From positions 1 to 44,623 of the forward strand of contig NZ_JAEUAV010000037.1 of assembly GCF_019511605.1 (NCBI RefSeq): 44,623 nucleotides of DNA, given 5' to 3'. Shown here piece after piece: positions 24,428 through 34,340 of the stretch (positions within the stretch are counted from its first letter, which is position 1; every line of letters starts with the position of its first letter). Position numbers and translations under genes: made by a program. This stretch comes from Paraburkholderia phenoliruptrix. Lineage in GTDB: Bacteria > Pseudomonadota > Gammaproteobacteria > Burkholderiales > Burkholderiaceae. The notes beneath the pieces are model-generated. The model made no database searches, was not told the DNA's origin, and saw nothing but the letters and a program-made list of their open reading frames with translations.

Positions 24428-26038
24428 CTACCTCTTCATGATCATCAATTGATCGAAGTTGACACCGCATCCATTCAACGAAGGCGTACCGTTTGTCGCG
24501 ATATTGAAATTGTCGTCGCGCAAGTCAAACTGCCAGTTCATTTTTGAAGCAGACAAGGCAAGCGGCCGTTGACCGCACGTGTAGCGGACTGAGTCCAAGG
24601 TATTTCTATAGTGGGTCTGCTTCAATACCATGTAGCCTGTCACACTGCCTGCCGCCAGGAGCGAGTTGAGCAGCGCCAGAACAATTATCGAGTGGAAGAG
24701 TTTTCGGCTGTTGGAGAAAGCGGCAGAACTGAGGAAAGGAGCCGCGTAAAGCATGGGAACATAGCGCGCCCACCATGATTGAGGATGTACCAGCACGATT
24801 GCCAGCGTGGCGAGCAGATAGACTTTTGCAATGCTCGCGCCTTTCTTGTTGCCTGGCGCCGCGATAACGCCAAGTACTAGCATTGCGCCAAAGAACGGAC
24901 CAAATCCGGCGAAGCGGGTATCGGCGGTGTGCAGAGCGATAAATGCATCGCGTAGATGGTCCATCGAGGGCGCGAAGACCGGCTCCGCCGCAGCGCAAGA
25001 AGTGCAGTTACTCGGTATGGATAAGTAAGACAAAAGAAGCCGGTGCAACGGATTCATGCCTAGAAAATGTGGCGACGCCTGGCTCGATATGATGTCTATT
25101 CTGTCCTTGCCAAGAACCGGATAGAAGACGTGTCTGCCTGCGAATACATTCTGCAGGTAAGGAGAATAGCCGAGAATCGTGACGGCCACGACGGACCAGA
25201 CAGCGATCTGAGCGAGCACTTTCCATTGTCGGCGCAGAAATCCATTTCTCTCCTGTTCCACCAGTGCCACACCAACAACAACCAGTATGGAAACGCCAGC
25301 GAACACAGCACCAGTCATTTTTGAACCAATGAGAAGCGCAAGTGCGGTACCTAACTGGATCGCCGAATAGGGCCTGTTCGCGACGGCGAATATGAGCGGA
25401 ACCGAGAAGATGGTCCAGCAATAATAATGCGCTGCATCGACATAAAGCGTAGTGATCTGTCCTAACGCGACGGGACTGTAGACGCACGCTATCGCCGCGG
25501 CGAATGCCGTCTTTACCGAGTGCCCTGCGCTTCGGAACACTTCCATCAGGCAAACCAGCGCAGGAACGCTCAGCAGGAAAGTGAAGGATTTTCCGCTATT
25601 AAAGCGGGAAGTCAGAACGCGGGCAGTATAGGCGAAGAATTCGAAAGCTTTCGGATAGTGCTCTGCCCAGAACATTCCGCCTATCTCGGAGGCGCCTGTT
25701 AGCCCGCTGTTGCGCTGATCCAGTGTGAGAGGGACGGCGCTATGGTAGTTCAAGCCGTCGTAACTGAACTCTCGCAGGAATCCACAGGCGAATAGCACGA
25801 CGGCGATAAATGCTATCGCCAGCAGAGCCGTGCGCCAGTCGGCGCCTGTAATATAGCCATAGGACGCGATTGCCGCCAGAATAACCAGCCCGAGAACCGC
25901 CTGCCAGTACGGCGCATGCCAACCGGTGTTGTACAGCACGGCACCATACAGAGAGGAAGCAAACACGAATACGAGAACATGATCGCAGAATCGGGGCCAC
26001 AAAATCTGTTCAATGGCGTTTCTCATTGATGTCGACAT
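24428..26038 (-). CDS. Polytopic membrane protein, possible GT-C glycosyltransferase
   Basis: The 536-residue protein has roughly ten or more hydrophobic segments and no family I can name with certainty. After the early membrane helices a loop carries REFSYDGLNYH, and later loops carry YVDAAHYY, the type of acidic/aromatic motif placed in the first loops of GT-C lipid-sugar glycosyltransferases. The C-terminal 70 residues are soluble and contain two cysteines. The start at 26038 has AGGAGGG upstream. Base composition is AT-richer than the arc/atp block. It converges on arcC and diverges from the HAD-UbiA gene; a GT-C enzyme using a polyprenyl-phosphate sugar made by that neighbour is a plausible but untested reading. 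Confidence 0.55.
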   Translation of the reverse strand: MSTSMRNAIEQILWPRFCDHVLVFVFASSLYGAVLYNTGWHAPYWQAVLGLVILAAIASYGYITGADWRTALLAIAFIAVVLFACGFLREFSYDGLNYHSAVPLTLDQRNSGLTGASEIGGMFWAEHYPKAFEFFAYTARVLTSRFNSGKSFTFLLSVPALVCLMEVFRSAGHSVKTAFAAAIACVYSPVALGQITTLYVDAAHYYCWTIFSVPLIFAVANRPYSAIQLGTALALLIGSKMTGAVFAGVSILVVVGVALVEQERNGFLRRQWKVLAQIAVWSVVAVTILGYSPYLQNVFAGRHVFYPVLGKDRIDIISSQASPHFLGMNPLHRLLLSYLSIPSNCTSCAAAEPVFAPSMDHLRDAFIALHTADTRFAGFGPFFGAMLVLGVIAAPGNKKGASIAKVYLLATLAIVLVHPQSWWARYVPMLYAAPFLSSAAFSNSRKLFHSIIVLALLNSLLAAGSVTGYMVLKQTHYRNTLDSVRYTCGQRPLALSASKMNWQFDLRDDNFNIATNGTPSLNGCGVNFDQLMIMKR

Positions 26039-26652
26039 GAATGGCCCTCCTGCTGGTAAAGGACGTTCGTACACCTCGCCAGATCGGCCGGAACGCCGAT
26101 TCCCTCGTGCAGAACTTCGATGGGTGAGCCGCAAGACGCGTTCTTTTGAGTCCTTCGTGGATGAGGTTCGAATGTCGTGCGCGTTCACAATGAGCGAACT
26201 TCCTTCTATTGATACTGGCCGTTGGAGGGAGGCACCGAAAGCCATTCCACCGGAAGCATTAACCGCATGGCGCGTGTATGAAGAAACCACAACGTCCTAT
26301 CACTCTCGCGATCTGCTTTAGAGTGCTTCCGCTTTGTTTTGAAAGCATGATGAAATCGGAGGAATTCTTTTGATCGTTGTCCACACGATCTACAGTTCGA
26401 TTCATAGTAGCCCGCTTGCAAGCCGAGCGACGCGACAAATAGATAAGAAACCTAACTTTTGTCATCTCTAGATGGACGTCTGTTGGAAAGCCATTAATCA
26501 GCCTTTTACTGCACTTCTGGCGAAATCAGCCACGATTTCCTTTCGCCGCGCCAATCAACACCCGTCCACTGTTCATTAAGAAAACCTGTGCTAGCTTGAA
26601 TATCGCGCGTCGCGACGCATGATTTTCACTCTGTGCGCCAGGGCCGCAGCAC
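26039..26652. other. Divergent intergenic region, 614 bases
   Basis: No gene is supported. It is AT-richer than the flanks and presumably holds promoters for the divergent membrane-protein and HAD-UbiA genes; I could not identify a strong sigma-70 pair or known operator. Confidence 0.4.
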
Positions 26653-28107
26653 ATGAACTTCCGTCGGCAACCGTTGAGGCTAATGATGGCTGGTGCAACT
26701 GTCCCTCTATGTGTGGATCTCGATGGCACATTGACCCATAGCGACATTCTGATCGAGTCGTTCCTTGTACTGATCAAGAAGAACCCTCTCTACGCGTTCC
26801 TTTGCGTAGCGTGGATATTGCGCGGCAAAGGGTATCTGAAAGCCCAGATCGCTGCGCGCGTCGCAATTGACGTTTCTCTGCTTCCGTACAACGCCCGCCT
26901 CGTCGATTTCTTGCGACACGAACGGTCCAGCGGCCGCGATTTATACCTGTGTACCGCCGGTGATCACCGGTATGCCGATCAGGTTGCTTCGCACTTCGGA
27001 TTCTTCAAAGGCGTAATGGCAAGCGACGCCTCGCACAACCTTTCCGGCGTGCACAAGGCGCAGGCATTGTCCTCGGCGTTTGGCGTACAGGGTTTCGATT
27101 ACTGCGGTAATGCGCGCGCCGATATTCCGGTCTGGAAACTCGCGCGACAGGCGATTGTGGTAGGAAGCAAGAGCATCGAGGCGGCGGCCAAAAAGGAAAA
27201 CCAAACGACGGTCTTTTTCGAGGAGTCGCGTCCGTTTTTTCGGCTCGCGCTTAGGGAAATGCGGGTGTATCAGTGGGTCAAGAATCTCCTGATCTTTGTG
27301 CCACTGCTCGCGTCTCACCGTTTCACCCAGGTGGGCACTCTCATCGACGAGGGCATCGCATTCCTCTCGTTCTGCCTTTGCGCGTCGTCAGTGTACTTGT
27401 TGAACGACATGCTCGATCTTGACGCAGACAGGCGACACAGCCGAAAGCGCGCTCGCCCGTTTGCATCGGGTGAACTGCCGCTTCTCGCAGGCATCATCCT
27501 GATGCTCGTGCTGTTATCCGTCTCGGCGAGCCTTGCCGTCATGTTGACGCCTGCGTTTCAACTCGTGCTGACGGGCTACGTCGCGATGACGCTGGCCTAT
27601 TCCTTTCGCCTGAAGCGAATGATGTTGATTGACGTGTTCGTGCTCGCCGCGCTCTATACGGCGCGTATTGTCGCCGGCGGAGCCGCCGCCGACATTGTGC
27701 TTTCCGACTGGCTGATCATGTTCTCGGTCATGATTTTTCTCAGTCTCGCGATGGTCAAGCGCTATACGGAACTCGACAAGGTCCGGCGCGAGGGCCAGAT
27801 CGCCGCAGCGGGCCGAGGCTATCTGGCTGACGATATGAGCATCGTGCGGTCGTTCGGAACGGCTGCCGGATACGTTGCGGTGCTAGTGCTTGCGCTTTAC
27901 ATGCACTCCGATGGTGTGCCCGTGCTGTATCAGCACCCTCACTGGCTGTGGGTTCTGTTTGCCCTGCTGCTTTATTGGATCAGCCGCATGTGGATGGTCG
28001 CCTTCAGGGGACAGATGAATGATGACCCCATCGTCTTCGCTATCAAAAACCGCGGAAGCCTGTTCATTATCCTTTTGTGTGTCTTGACCGTGGTCGTTGC
28101 GACCTGA
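26653..28107 (+). CDS. HAD phosphatase-UbiA prenyltransferase fusion protein
   Basis: The 484-residue two-domain protein: residues 15-200 form a HAD-type domain with DLDGTLT (nucleophile and acid Asp), YLCTAGD and YCGNARADIPVW. From about 210 to 480 comes a UbiA-family membrane domain with the Asp-rich NDMLDLDADRRHSRKRARP motif and a second site near DVFVLAALYTARIVAGG. The UbiA part resembles decaprenyl-phosphate phosphoribosyltransferases; the HAD part could then remove the 5'-phosphate to give polyprenyl-phosphoryl ribose. That activity is inferred. ATGs at 26683 and 26686, after GAGG, are alternative starts. Confidence 0.75.
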   Translation: MNFRRQPLRLMMAGATVPLCVDLDGTLTHSDILIESFLVLIKKNPLYAFLCVAWILRGKGYLKAQIAARVAIDVSLLPYNARLVDFLRHERSSGRDLYLCTAGDHRYADQVASHFGFFKGVMASDASHNLSGVHKAQALSSAFGVQGFDYCGNARADIPVWKLARQAIVVGSKSIEAAAKKENQTTVFFEESRPFFRLALREMRVYQWVKNLLIFVPLLASHRFTQVGTLIDEGIAFLSFCLCASSVYLLNDMLDLDADRRHSRKRARPFASGELPLLAGIILMLVLLSVSASLAVMLTPAFQLVLTGYVAMTLAYSFRLKRMMLIDVFVLAALYTARIVAGGAAADIVLSDWLIMFSVMIFLSLAMVKRYTELDKVRREGQIAAAGRGYLADDMSIVRSFGTAAGYVAVLVLALYMHSDGVPVLYQHPHWLWVLFALLLYWISRMWMVAFRGQMNDDPIVFAIKNRGSLFIILLCVLTVVVAT

Positions 28108-29079
28108 AAGCAGACCACTTAACCAGATTGCAAGCCCCAGACAATCGGGATTTTCGCGGAATTAAATCAATGTTTCCCGAGAAATCAAAGGCTTACGGCA
28201 ATGCCATGACAGCCGGAATTTTCCGAGGGCAGACAATACGAAAACCCCCGAACCATGCATTATGCAAACCTCGGCCACGTGTGCAAACTGGCAGTCACAC
28301 GCCTTCGGGAAGGCCCGCAGCGATTTCCGCTCACAAAACAATTTGACGCCATGACCGACTCGTATATGCTGGTTAACAGGCGATCGTGAAACCGGCGTCG
28401 AAACGAAAACACGCATCACGTTTTGCGGCGTAGCGAACCCGGTTCGCAGCGGATAACACGATCATCCAGACCGACTGCTTGTGTGCATGCGTCATGCAAG
28501 TGCAGCAGCCGGTTCAACATGTTCAACGTCGCTAATCGAGTGTCATCGTGAGAGTCCGTGGCCCTTTGGTGAGATGGAACCGCAGTCAGGCGAGCTGTCC
28601 TCGCGCTGACGGCGCCATCGCCAACGGCAGCAGCGGCAGCCTTGCGTTCCGCCGCTTTCTGTCCGTCTTCACAATCCTGTCCCGCCGTTCAGTTCGACGT
28701 CACAACTCTGTTTCTGCGCGCGCCTTCATCGCGGTGCGCACAGACGAAGTCGCTTCGCTGTTGCCCTAGCGCCTCCCTACTGTTTGCCGTTCGATCCGCC
28801 CGACTGCCAGAACGTACTCGCCTCACGCGAGGACTGGCGCGCGTGCGCATTTGCCTGACATCGATCCGTCTGGCACGCGCGCGCCCGCTTGGCTGCCGTC
28901 GCGGGCGGCATCGGACTGCGCATCAAATCATGACGCGCGGCGCGTTCCGTTGACGGCGGCCTCCTGCCTTATCCCGGTGGCCTGACGCAGCGCGTGCGGC
29001 CGCGCACTTCGCACGCTCAGCGCGCCATTTCAAAGAACGTCCTGCCGCGTTTGCGGCTGAACAAACACATCGGTTCGTT
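28108..29079. other. Long intergenic region before the putrescine operon
   Basis: No supported gene in 972 bases. Short frames on both strands have no family features. The left half is AT-richer, in keeping with the preceding genes, and the right half is GC-rich. The promoter of the puuD-puuA-spuC operon must lie toward the right end, but I could not place it. Confidence 0.4.
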
Positions 29080-29865
29080 ATGCGAAATAAACCTCTGGTC
29101 GGCATCATTGCCGATAGAACGACGATAGGAAAGCATCCATCTCACGTGGTCGGCGAAAAATACATTGCAGCGATCGTAGACGGTGCAAAGGCGCTGGCCA
29201 TGCTGGTGCCTGCGCTCGGCGAGCGTCAGCCGACGGATGACGTGCTGGCCGCAGTGGACGGCCTGCTCTTCACCGGCAGCTACTCGAATGTCGAGCCGTA
29301 TCGCTACGGTGGTGAGCCCGACGAACCAGGCGCTGTGTACGACGCCGCTCGCGACGCAACCGCGCTGCCGCTGCTGCCGGCCGCGATCGTGGCTGGCGTA
29401 CCCGTGCTCGCCATTTGCCGGGGGTTTCAGGAAATGAACGTCGTATTCGGCGGCACGTTGCATCAAAGCGTTCATGCGGTGCCCGGCTTGCACGACCATC
29501 GCGAGAACAATGAAGACAGCGTCGAGCTGCAATATGCGCCCTCTCACAGCATCTCGCTGACCCGAGGCGGTTTATTGCAACGCCTAGCAGGGGGCGCAGA
29601 CCAAGCACGTGTGAACTCGTTGCACGGCCAGGGCATAGCGCGGTTGGGCGCGGGCCTCGCAATTGAAGCGCGCGCGCCCGATGGGCTGATCGAAGCAGTC
29701 AGCGTCAGAAGCGCGCGCCGTTTCGCACTGGGTTTGCAGTGGCATCCGGAATGGAGGCATGCGGACGATGCGCTCTCCAGCGCGATTTTTAGTGCGTTCG
29801 GCAATGCCTGCCGCGAACGGATGCGCGACAAGGCCGGCCATTTCGTGACATCCCCCACTGCTTGA
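29080..29865 (+). CDS. puuD: Gamma-glutamyl-gamma-aminobutyrate hydrolase (PuuD-like)
   Basis: The 261-residue class I glutamine-amidotransferase-like hydrolase has nucleophile Cys113 in LAICRGFQEMN, and the His/Glu pair in LQWHPEW. VNSLHGQGI is typical of the PuuD branch. It releases GABA from gamma-glutamyl-GABA in putrescine catabolism. The next gene, 32 bases on, is a PuuA-like ligase and the third is a putrescine aminotransferase, so the pathway assignment is well supported. No strong ribosome site is seen before the ATG. Confidence 0.87.
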   Translation: MRNKPLVGIIADRTTIGKHPSHVVGEKYIAAIVDGAKALAMLVPALGERQPTDDVLAAVDGLLFTGSYSNVEPYRYGGEPDEPGAVYDAARDATALPLLPAAIVAGVPVLAICRGFQEMNVVFGGTLHQSVHAVPGLHDHRENNEDSVELQYAPSHSISLTRGGLLQRLAGGADQARVNSLHGQGIARLGAGLAIEARAPDGLIEAVSVRSARRFALGLQWHPEWRHADDALSSAIFSAFGNACRERMRDKAGHFVTSPTA

Positions 29866-29897
29866 CCCGAACAGTACTGCAACGAGAGAGAAAGATC

Positions 29898-31232
29898 ATG
29901 CATCACATCGACGATTTTCTGAAGAAGAACCACGTCACTGAAATAGAGGCAATCATTCCAGACATGGCGGGGATTGCGCGCGGCAAAATCATTCCGCGCA
30001 GCAAGTTCGAGTCTGGCGAATCCATGCGCTTGCCGCAGGCCGTGATGATTCAGACCGTCACAGGCGACTATCCGGACGACGGTACGCTAACCGGCGTTAC
30101 GGATCCGGACATGGTGTGCGTTCCCGACTCCACCACGATCCGCATGATCCCGTGGGCCGTCGACCCGACTGCCCAGGTCATTCACGATTGCGTGCATTTC
30201 GACGGCACGCCGGTCGCGATTTCGCCACGCCGCGTGTTGCGCCGCGTGCTCGAGTTGTACCGTGCAAAGGGTTGGAAGCCCGTCATCGCGCCGGAACTGG
30301 AGTTCTACCTGGTCGATATGAACAAGGACCCCGACCTGCCCCTGCAACCGCCGATCGGCCGCACCGGCCGTCCTGAGACCGGACGTCAGTCGTATTCGAT
30401 AGAAGCCGTGAACGAGTTCGACCCGCTCTTCGAAGACATCTACGAGTACTGCGAGGTGCAGGAACTCGAGGTCGATACACTGATTCACGAGGTGGGCGCC
30501 GCGCAGATGGAGATCAACTTCATGCATGGCGATCCGCTGAAACTCGCGGACAGCGTATTTCTTTTCAAGCGCACGGTGCGTGAAGCCGCATTGCGCCACA
30601 AGATGTACGCGACTTTCATGGCCAAGCCAATGGAAGGCGAACCGGGGTCGGCCATGCACATGCATCAGAGTCTCGTGGACGAAGAGACCGGCCACAATCT
30701 CTTCACCGCTGCCGACGGCAAGCCGACGTCGCTCTTCACAAGCTATATAGCTGGCTTGCAGAAATATACGCCTGCGTTGATGCCGATTTTCGCGCCGTAT
30801 ATCAACTCATATCGGCGGCTGTCGCGCTTCATGGCTGCACCCATCAACGTGGCCTGGGGCTACGACAACCGCACGGTAGGTTTTCGCATTCCGCATTCGG
30901 GGCCTGCCGCGCGGCGCATTGAAAATCGCATTCCAGGCGTGGATTGCAACCCCTATCTGGCGATTGCGGCAACGCTCGCGGCCGGTTATCTCGGCATCAC
31001 GCAAAGACTTGAAGCAACCGAACCGCTGCTGAGCGACGGCTATGAATTGCCCTACCAATTGCCGCGCAACCTGGAAGAAGGCCTCACGCTGATGAGCGCA
31101 TGCGAGCCCATTGCGGAAGTACTCGGCGAAAAATTCGTGAGAGCCTACCTCGCTTTGAAAGAGACCGAATATGAGGCGTTTTTCCGCGTAATCAGTTCGT
31201 GGGAGCGCCGGCATTTACTGCTGCACGTCTAA
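29898..31232 (+). CDS. puuA: Gamma-glutamylputrescine synthetase (glutamine-synthetase-like)
   Basis: The 444-residue GS-III/PuuA-type ligase has family metal and ATP site motifs IAPELEFYLV, GAAQMEINF and PGSAMHMHQSL, and PAARRIENRIPG near the C-terminus. It is expected to join glutamate to putrescine using ATP. The ATG at 29898 (MHHIDDFLKKN) follows an AGAGAGAAAG purine tract; a frame start at 29862 would overlap puuD. It sits in the middle of the operon. A ligase for another polyamine is possible. Confidence 0.87.
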   Translation: MHHIDDFLKKNHVTEIEAIIPDMAGIARGKIIPRSKFESGESMRLPQAVMIQTVTGDYPDDGTLTGVTDPDMVCVPDSTTIRMIPWAVDPTAQVIHDCVHFDGTPVAISPRRVLRRVLELYRAKGWKPVIAPELEFYLVDMNKDPDLPLQPPIGRTGRPETGRQSYSIEAVNEFDPLFEDIYEYCEVQELEVDTLIHEVGAAQMEINFMHGDPLKLADSVFLFKRTVREAALRHKMYATFMAKPMEGEPGSAMHMHQSLVDEETGHNLFTAADGKPTSLFTSYIAGLQKYTPALMPIFAPYINSYRRLSRFMAAPINVAWGYDNRTVGFRIPHSGPAARRIENRIPGVDCNPYLAIAATLAAGYLGITQRLEATEPLLSDGYELPYQLPRNLEEGLTLMSACEPIAEVLGEKFVRAYLALKETEYEAFFRVISSWERRHLLLHV

Positions 31233-31257
31233 TGCAAACAGAGACCTGGAGAACACA

Positions 31258-32694
31258 ATGAGCTACCAAACGGAAGAAATCGCCTATGTGCAGCCGGCGC
31301 AATCTGCCGCGAGCCCGGCGGCTGCACCGCAACGCAGTACCGCGGAATACCGCGCACTGGACGCCGCGCACCACATCCATCCCTTTTCGGATATGGGCTC
31401 GCTCAATCGCAGCGGCAGCCGCGTGATCGTGAAAGCGCACGGGGTTTATCTGTGGGACTCGGAGGGCAACAAGATCATCGACGGCATGGCCGGTCTCTGG
31501 TGCGTAAACGTCGGATACGGCCGCAAGGAACTGGCTGATGCAGCCTACCGACAGATGCAGGAATTGCCTTACTACAACACCTTCTTCAAGACCACTCACC
31601 CGCCGATTATCGAACTTTCGGCGCTGCTTGCCGAACTTGCGCCCGAACCGTTCAAGCACTTTTTCTACTGCAACAGCGGTTCCGAAGGCAACGACACGGT
31701 GCTGCGCATCGTCCATCAGTATTGGGCCATCCAGGGCAAGCATTCGAAAAAGGTGGTGATTTCACGCAGGAACAGCTACCACGGCTCCACGATCGCAGGC
31801 GGCACGCTCGGGGGCATGGGCTATATGCACGAGCAGATGCCATCAAAGGTCGAGAATGTCGTCCATATCGACCAGCCGTACTTCTTCGGTGAAGCTGCAA
31901 GCGGCGAGACGCCTGAAGAGTTCGCCCTTGCTCGCGCGCAGCAACTTGAAGCCAAAATCCTCGAATTAGGCGCCGAAAACGTCGCCGCGTTCATTGGCGA
32001 ACCATTCCAGGGCGCGGGCGGCGTTATCTTCCCGGCGTCCACATACTGGCCGGAGATTCAGCGCATCTGCCGTAAATACAATGTTTTGCTAGTGGCCGAT
32101 GAAGTTATCGGCGGCTTTGGCCGCACGGGAGAATGGTTTGCTCACCAGCACTTCGGCTTCGAACCCGATCTCATCACGCTCGCGAAGGGGCTCACGAGCG
32201 GCTATGTACCGATGGGCGCGGTCGGCCTGCACGATCGTATCGCCACCGCAATTATCGACAATGGCGAATTCAATCACGGCCTTACCTACTCCGGCCACCC
32301 TGTCGCGGCAGCCGTGGCGGTGGCGAATCTCAGGTTGCTGCGAGATGAGAAAATCGTCGAACAAGTCAGACTGGACACAGGGCCGTATTTCCAGAAGCAA
32401 CTGCGCGATGCCTTTGCGGATCATCCGATTGTCGGCGAGATTGCCGGCGCCGGGCTGGTCGCCGGAATTCAGCTCGCGCAACAACCTGCGTCGCGCAAAC
32501 GCTTTGCGAATGGCGGTGACGTCGGCATCCTTTGCCGCGACTTCTGCTTCAACGGCAATCTGATCATGCGCGCGACAGGCGACCGTATGCTACTGTCTCC
32601 ACCGCTTGTTATCAGCAGGCAGGAAATCGACGAGATCGTGGCGAAAGCAAAGAAGGCCGTCGACGCGACTGCGCGACAACTCGGCATGTTGTAA
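31258..32694 (+). CDS. spuC: Putrescine/polyamine aminotransferase (SpuC-like, class III)
   Basis: The 478-residue PLP enzyme has the cofactor lysine Lys310 in ITLAKGLTSGYVPMG. The segments VYLWDSEGNKIIDGMAGLWC and ELPYYNTFF agree closely with the Pseudomonas SpuC putrescine:pyruvate aminotransferase. It carries about 25 extra N-terminal residues rich in Ala and Gln. It starts 25 bases after the PuuA-like gene, so it is in the same operon. Confidence 0.88.
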   Translation: MSYQTEEIAYVQPAQSAASPAAAPQRSTAEYRALDAAHHIHPFSDMGSLNRSGSRVIVKAHGVYLWDSEGNKIIDGMAGLWCVNVGYGRKELADAAYRQMQELPYYNTFFKTTHPPIIELSALLAELAPEPFKHFFYCNSGSEGNDTVLRIVHQYWAIQGKHSKKVVISRRNSYHGSTIAGGTLGGMGYMHEQMPSKVENVVHIDQPYFFGEAASGETPEEFALARAQQLEAKILELGAENVAAFIGEPFQGAGGVIFPASTYWPEIQRICRKYNVLLVADEVIGGFGRTGEWFAHQHFGFEPDLITLAKGLTSGYVPMGAVGLHDRIATAIIDNGEFNHGLTYSGHPVAAAVAVANLRLLRDEKIVEQVRLDTGPYFQKQLRDAFADHPIVGEIAGAGLVAGIQLAQQPASRKRFANGGDVGILCRDFCFNGNLIMRATGDRMLLSPPLVISRQEIDEIVAKAKKAVDATARQLGML

Positions 32695-32707
32695 CGGTTC
32701 ACACGCT

Positions 32708-32746
32708 CCGGCAACGCGTGCAGCGGTGCATTGCGCGCGTTGCCGG
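32708..32746. terminator. Strong hairpin after the putrescine operon
   Basis: CCGGCAACGCG (32708-32718) pairs perfectly with CGCGTTGCCGG (32736-32746), with a possible inner TGCA/TGCA stem. It starts 13 bases after the spuC-like stop. No T run follows, so it may be a processing or stability hairpin or a weak terminator. Confidence 0.45.
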
Positions 32747-32892
32747 CTGTTCGGCAAGCATCTGTCCGCCCCCAAACTAGAGATTCGTTTTTTCCGAAGT
32801 CTAGCTTCGCTATTAACAGGTTTATTCGATACCAACGTTGCCGCAGACTGGGTTATCTTCAATACGGACATCGTCCGCAAAAGGACCGAATC

Positions 32893-33354
32893 ATGCGAAC
32901 CTATCCGCGCAACAGTAAAGAAGCCGCAGCACGTATCGTCGCGCTGGCCCTCACCTCGGACGGCTACGTATGCAGCTCGGAAGAGCGGGCGCTCGAAAAG
33001 CTGAACATAGCCGGCGAACTTGGACTTGCGCCGGCGCAATTCGCCGAGATCGTGCAGGCGCTTTGCGAGGACCGCTCAATCGCGCAGCTGTCGTGCACGC
33101 CTCCCATGGGTTGTCTCGACACGGCCCTGCTCGCCACGCTGATCGACGAAATCGACGACCCCACGCTGCGCCGCAGGGTCGTTCGCCTATGCGTCGCGGT
33201 AACCGTCGCCGACGACTATCTCGCGGACGGCGAAATCGCGCTGCTCGCCGCGGTGTTCGACGCGTGGGGACACGAACTGAAGCCTGCCACGAGTCGTCAT
33301 GGACTGCCGTCACATGTGTTGCGGGACTACGAGCGTGCGGTGGCGAGCACCTGA
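32893..33354 (+). CDS. TerB-like protein
   Basis: The 153-residue, mostly helical soluble protein has TerB-domain-like features: an early acidic segment (LTSDGYVCSSEERALEKL) and a late VTVADDYLADGEIALLAAVF, where acidic residues in paired helices are thought to bind metal. Exact function is unknown. The ATG at 32893 is the first good start. The last 28 bases overlap the convergent LysR gene. A TerC family gene lies 1 kb away. Confidence 0.65.
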   Translation: MRTYPRNSKEAAARIVALALTSDGYVCSSEERALEKLNIAGELGLAPAQFAEIVQALCEDRSIAQLSCTPPMGCLDTALLATLIDEIDDPTLRRRVVRLCVAVTVADDYLADGEIALLAAVFDAWGHELKPATSRHGLPSHVLRDYERAVAST

Positions 33355-34208
33355 GACGCCAGCGCGTGATGCTGGCCGCGGCGCGAGCGGATGGCGTGTA
33401 TCTCTTCAATCACGCCCTCCGCGCGACCGAGCCGACGCAAGCCGCGCAGTAGCGACAGACCTTCGGCACCGAGTTCCGCGAGTGGAAAAACGCCGAGGCC
33501 GCGCGCGGCAAAAACCGCCATCAGCGCGCTATCTTCGAACTCGCCGACAATGCGCGGCCGGATGCCCTGCGAATCGAACCAGCGGTCGAGCCGCCCGCGC
33601 AACGCGGCATGCCGGGTAGGCAACAACACGGGAATCTCGGCGAGGCACTGCGGAAAGCCCGCTCGCACGGATTTGCGCACGATCTCGGCTGGACCATACC
33701 AGTCGACCGGCGCGCCCACGAGTCGCTGGCTCAGTACGCGCAGATCGGAATTATGTGGTGCCGGTTGGCATGCGAGGACCAGATCGAGCCGATGCAGTGC
33801 AAGTTCGGACAACAACTGTGCAGGCTCACCCTCGTGGCACAGCAGCCTGAGCGACGGCGTGCCGAGCACTGGCGCAAGAAGTGCGTGAGCGGCAAGCTTC
33901 GAGATGCCGTCAGACAGACCGACCGCCAGCCGGGCCACGTCCTCGCCCCCCGCTTCGCGCATGTCGTCGAGCAGCGCCTCGCCGAGCTGGAAGATTTGCT
34001 CCGCGCGGCTGAACGCCGCCTCGCCGGCCTCGGTCATCGTCACGCCCCGACCGGCCGGTTTCAATAGCTGCCGCCCGATGGATTTTTCGAGCTCGCGCAC
34101 CTGCGCGCTGATGGTCTGAACCGCCATGTCGAGCCGCTCGGCCGCGCGCGCAAAGCCGCCCTCTTTTACGACGATCCAGAAATAGTACAAGTGCCGGTAA
34201 TTGAGCAT
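33327..34208 (-). CDS. nhaR: LysR family regulator, NhaR-like
   Basis: The 293-residue regulator has an N-terminal winged helix (NYRHLYYFWIVVKEGGFARAA, then TISAQVRELE) whose HLYYFW start and Q-V-R-E-L-E recognition helix are like NhaR, the activator of sodium/proton antiporter genes. The effector-binding domain follows. It diverges from the TerC family gene, which is its likeliest target. Calling it NhaR is by similarity only. Confidence 0.78.
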   Translation of the reverse strand: MLNYRHLYYFWIVVKEGGFARAAERLDMAVQTISAQVRELEKSIGRQLLKPAGRGVTMTEAGEAAFSRAEQIFQLGEALLDDMREAGGEDVARLAVGLSDGISKLAAHALLAPVLGTPSLRLLCHEGEPAQLLSELALHRLDLVLACQPAPHNSDLRVLSQRLVGAPVDWYGPAEIVRKSVRAGFPQCLAEIPVLLPTRHAALRGRLDRWFDSQGIRPRIVGEFEDSALMAVFAARGLGVFPLAELGAEGLSLLRGLRRLGRAEGVIEEIHAIRSRRGQHHALASQVLATARS

Positions 34209-34340
34209 GGTGCGGTCAACCGAAATCAGGTTCGTAAAAATCGAAACGTCGGTCAGCTTAACACTGGTTTATGCGATGCACGCCATCGGCGATCATGGCC
34301 GCTATTGCCTGATCTACTCCACCCATTCACTCACGAACTC

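Noticed and set aside
34209..34340. Manganese (yybP-ykoY) riboswitch before the TerC-family gene
   Set aside because: The conserved helices and loops of that riboswitch cannot be found in this short leader.
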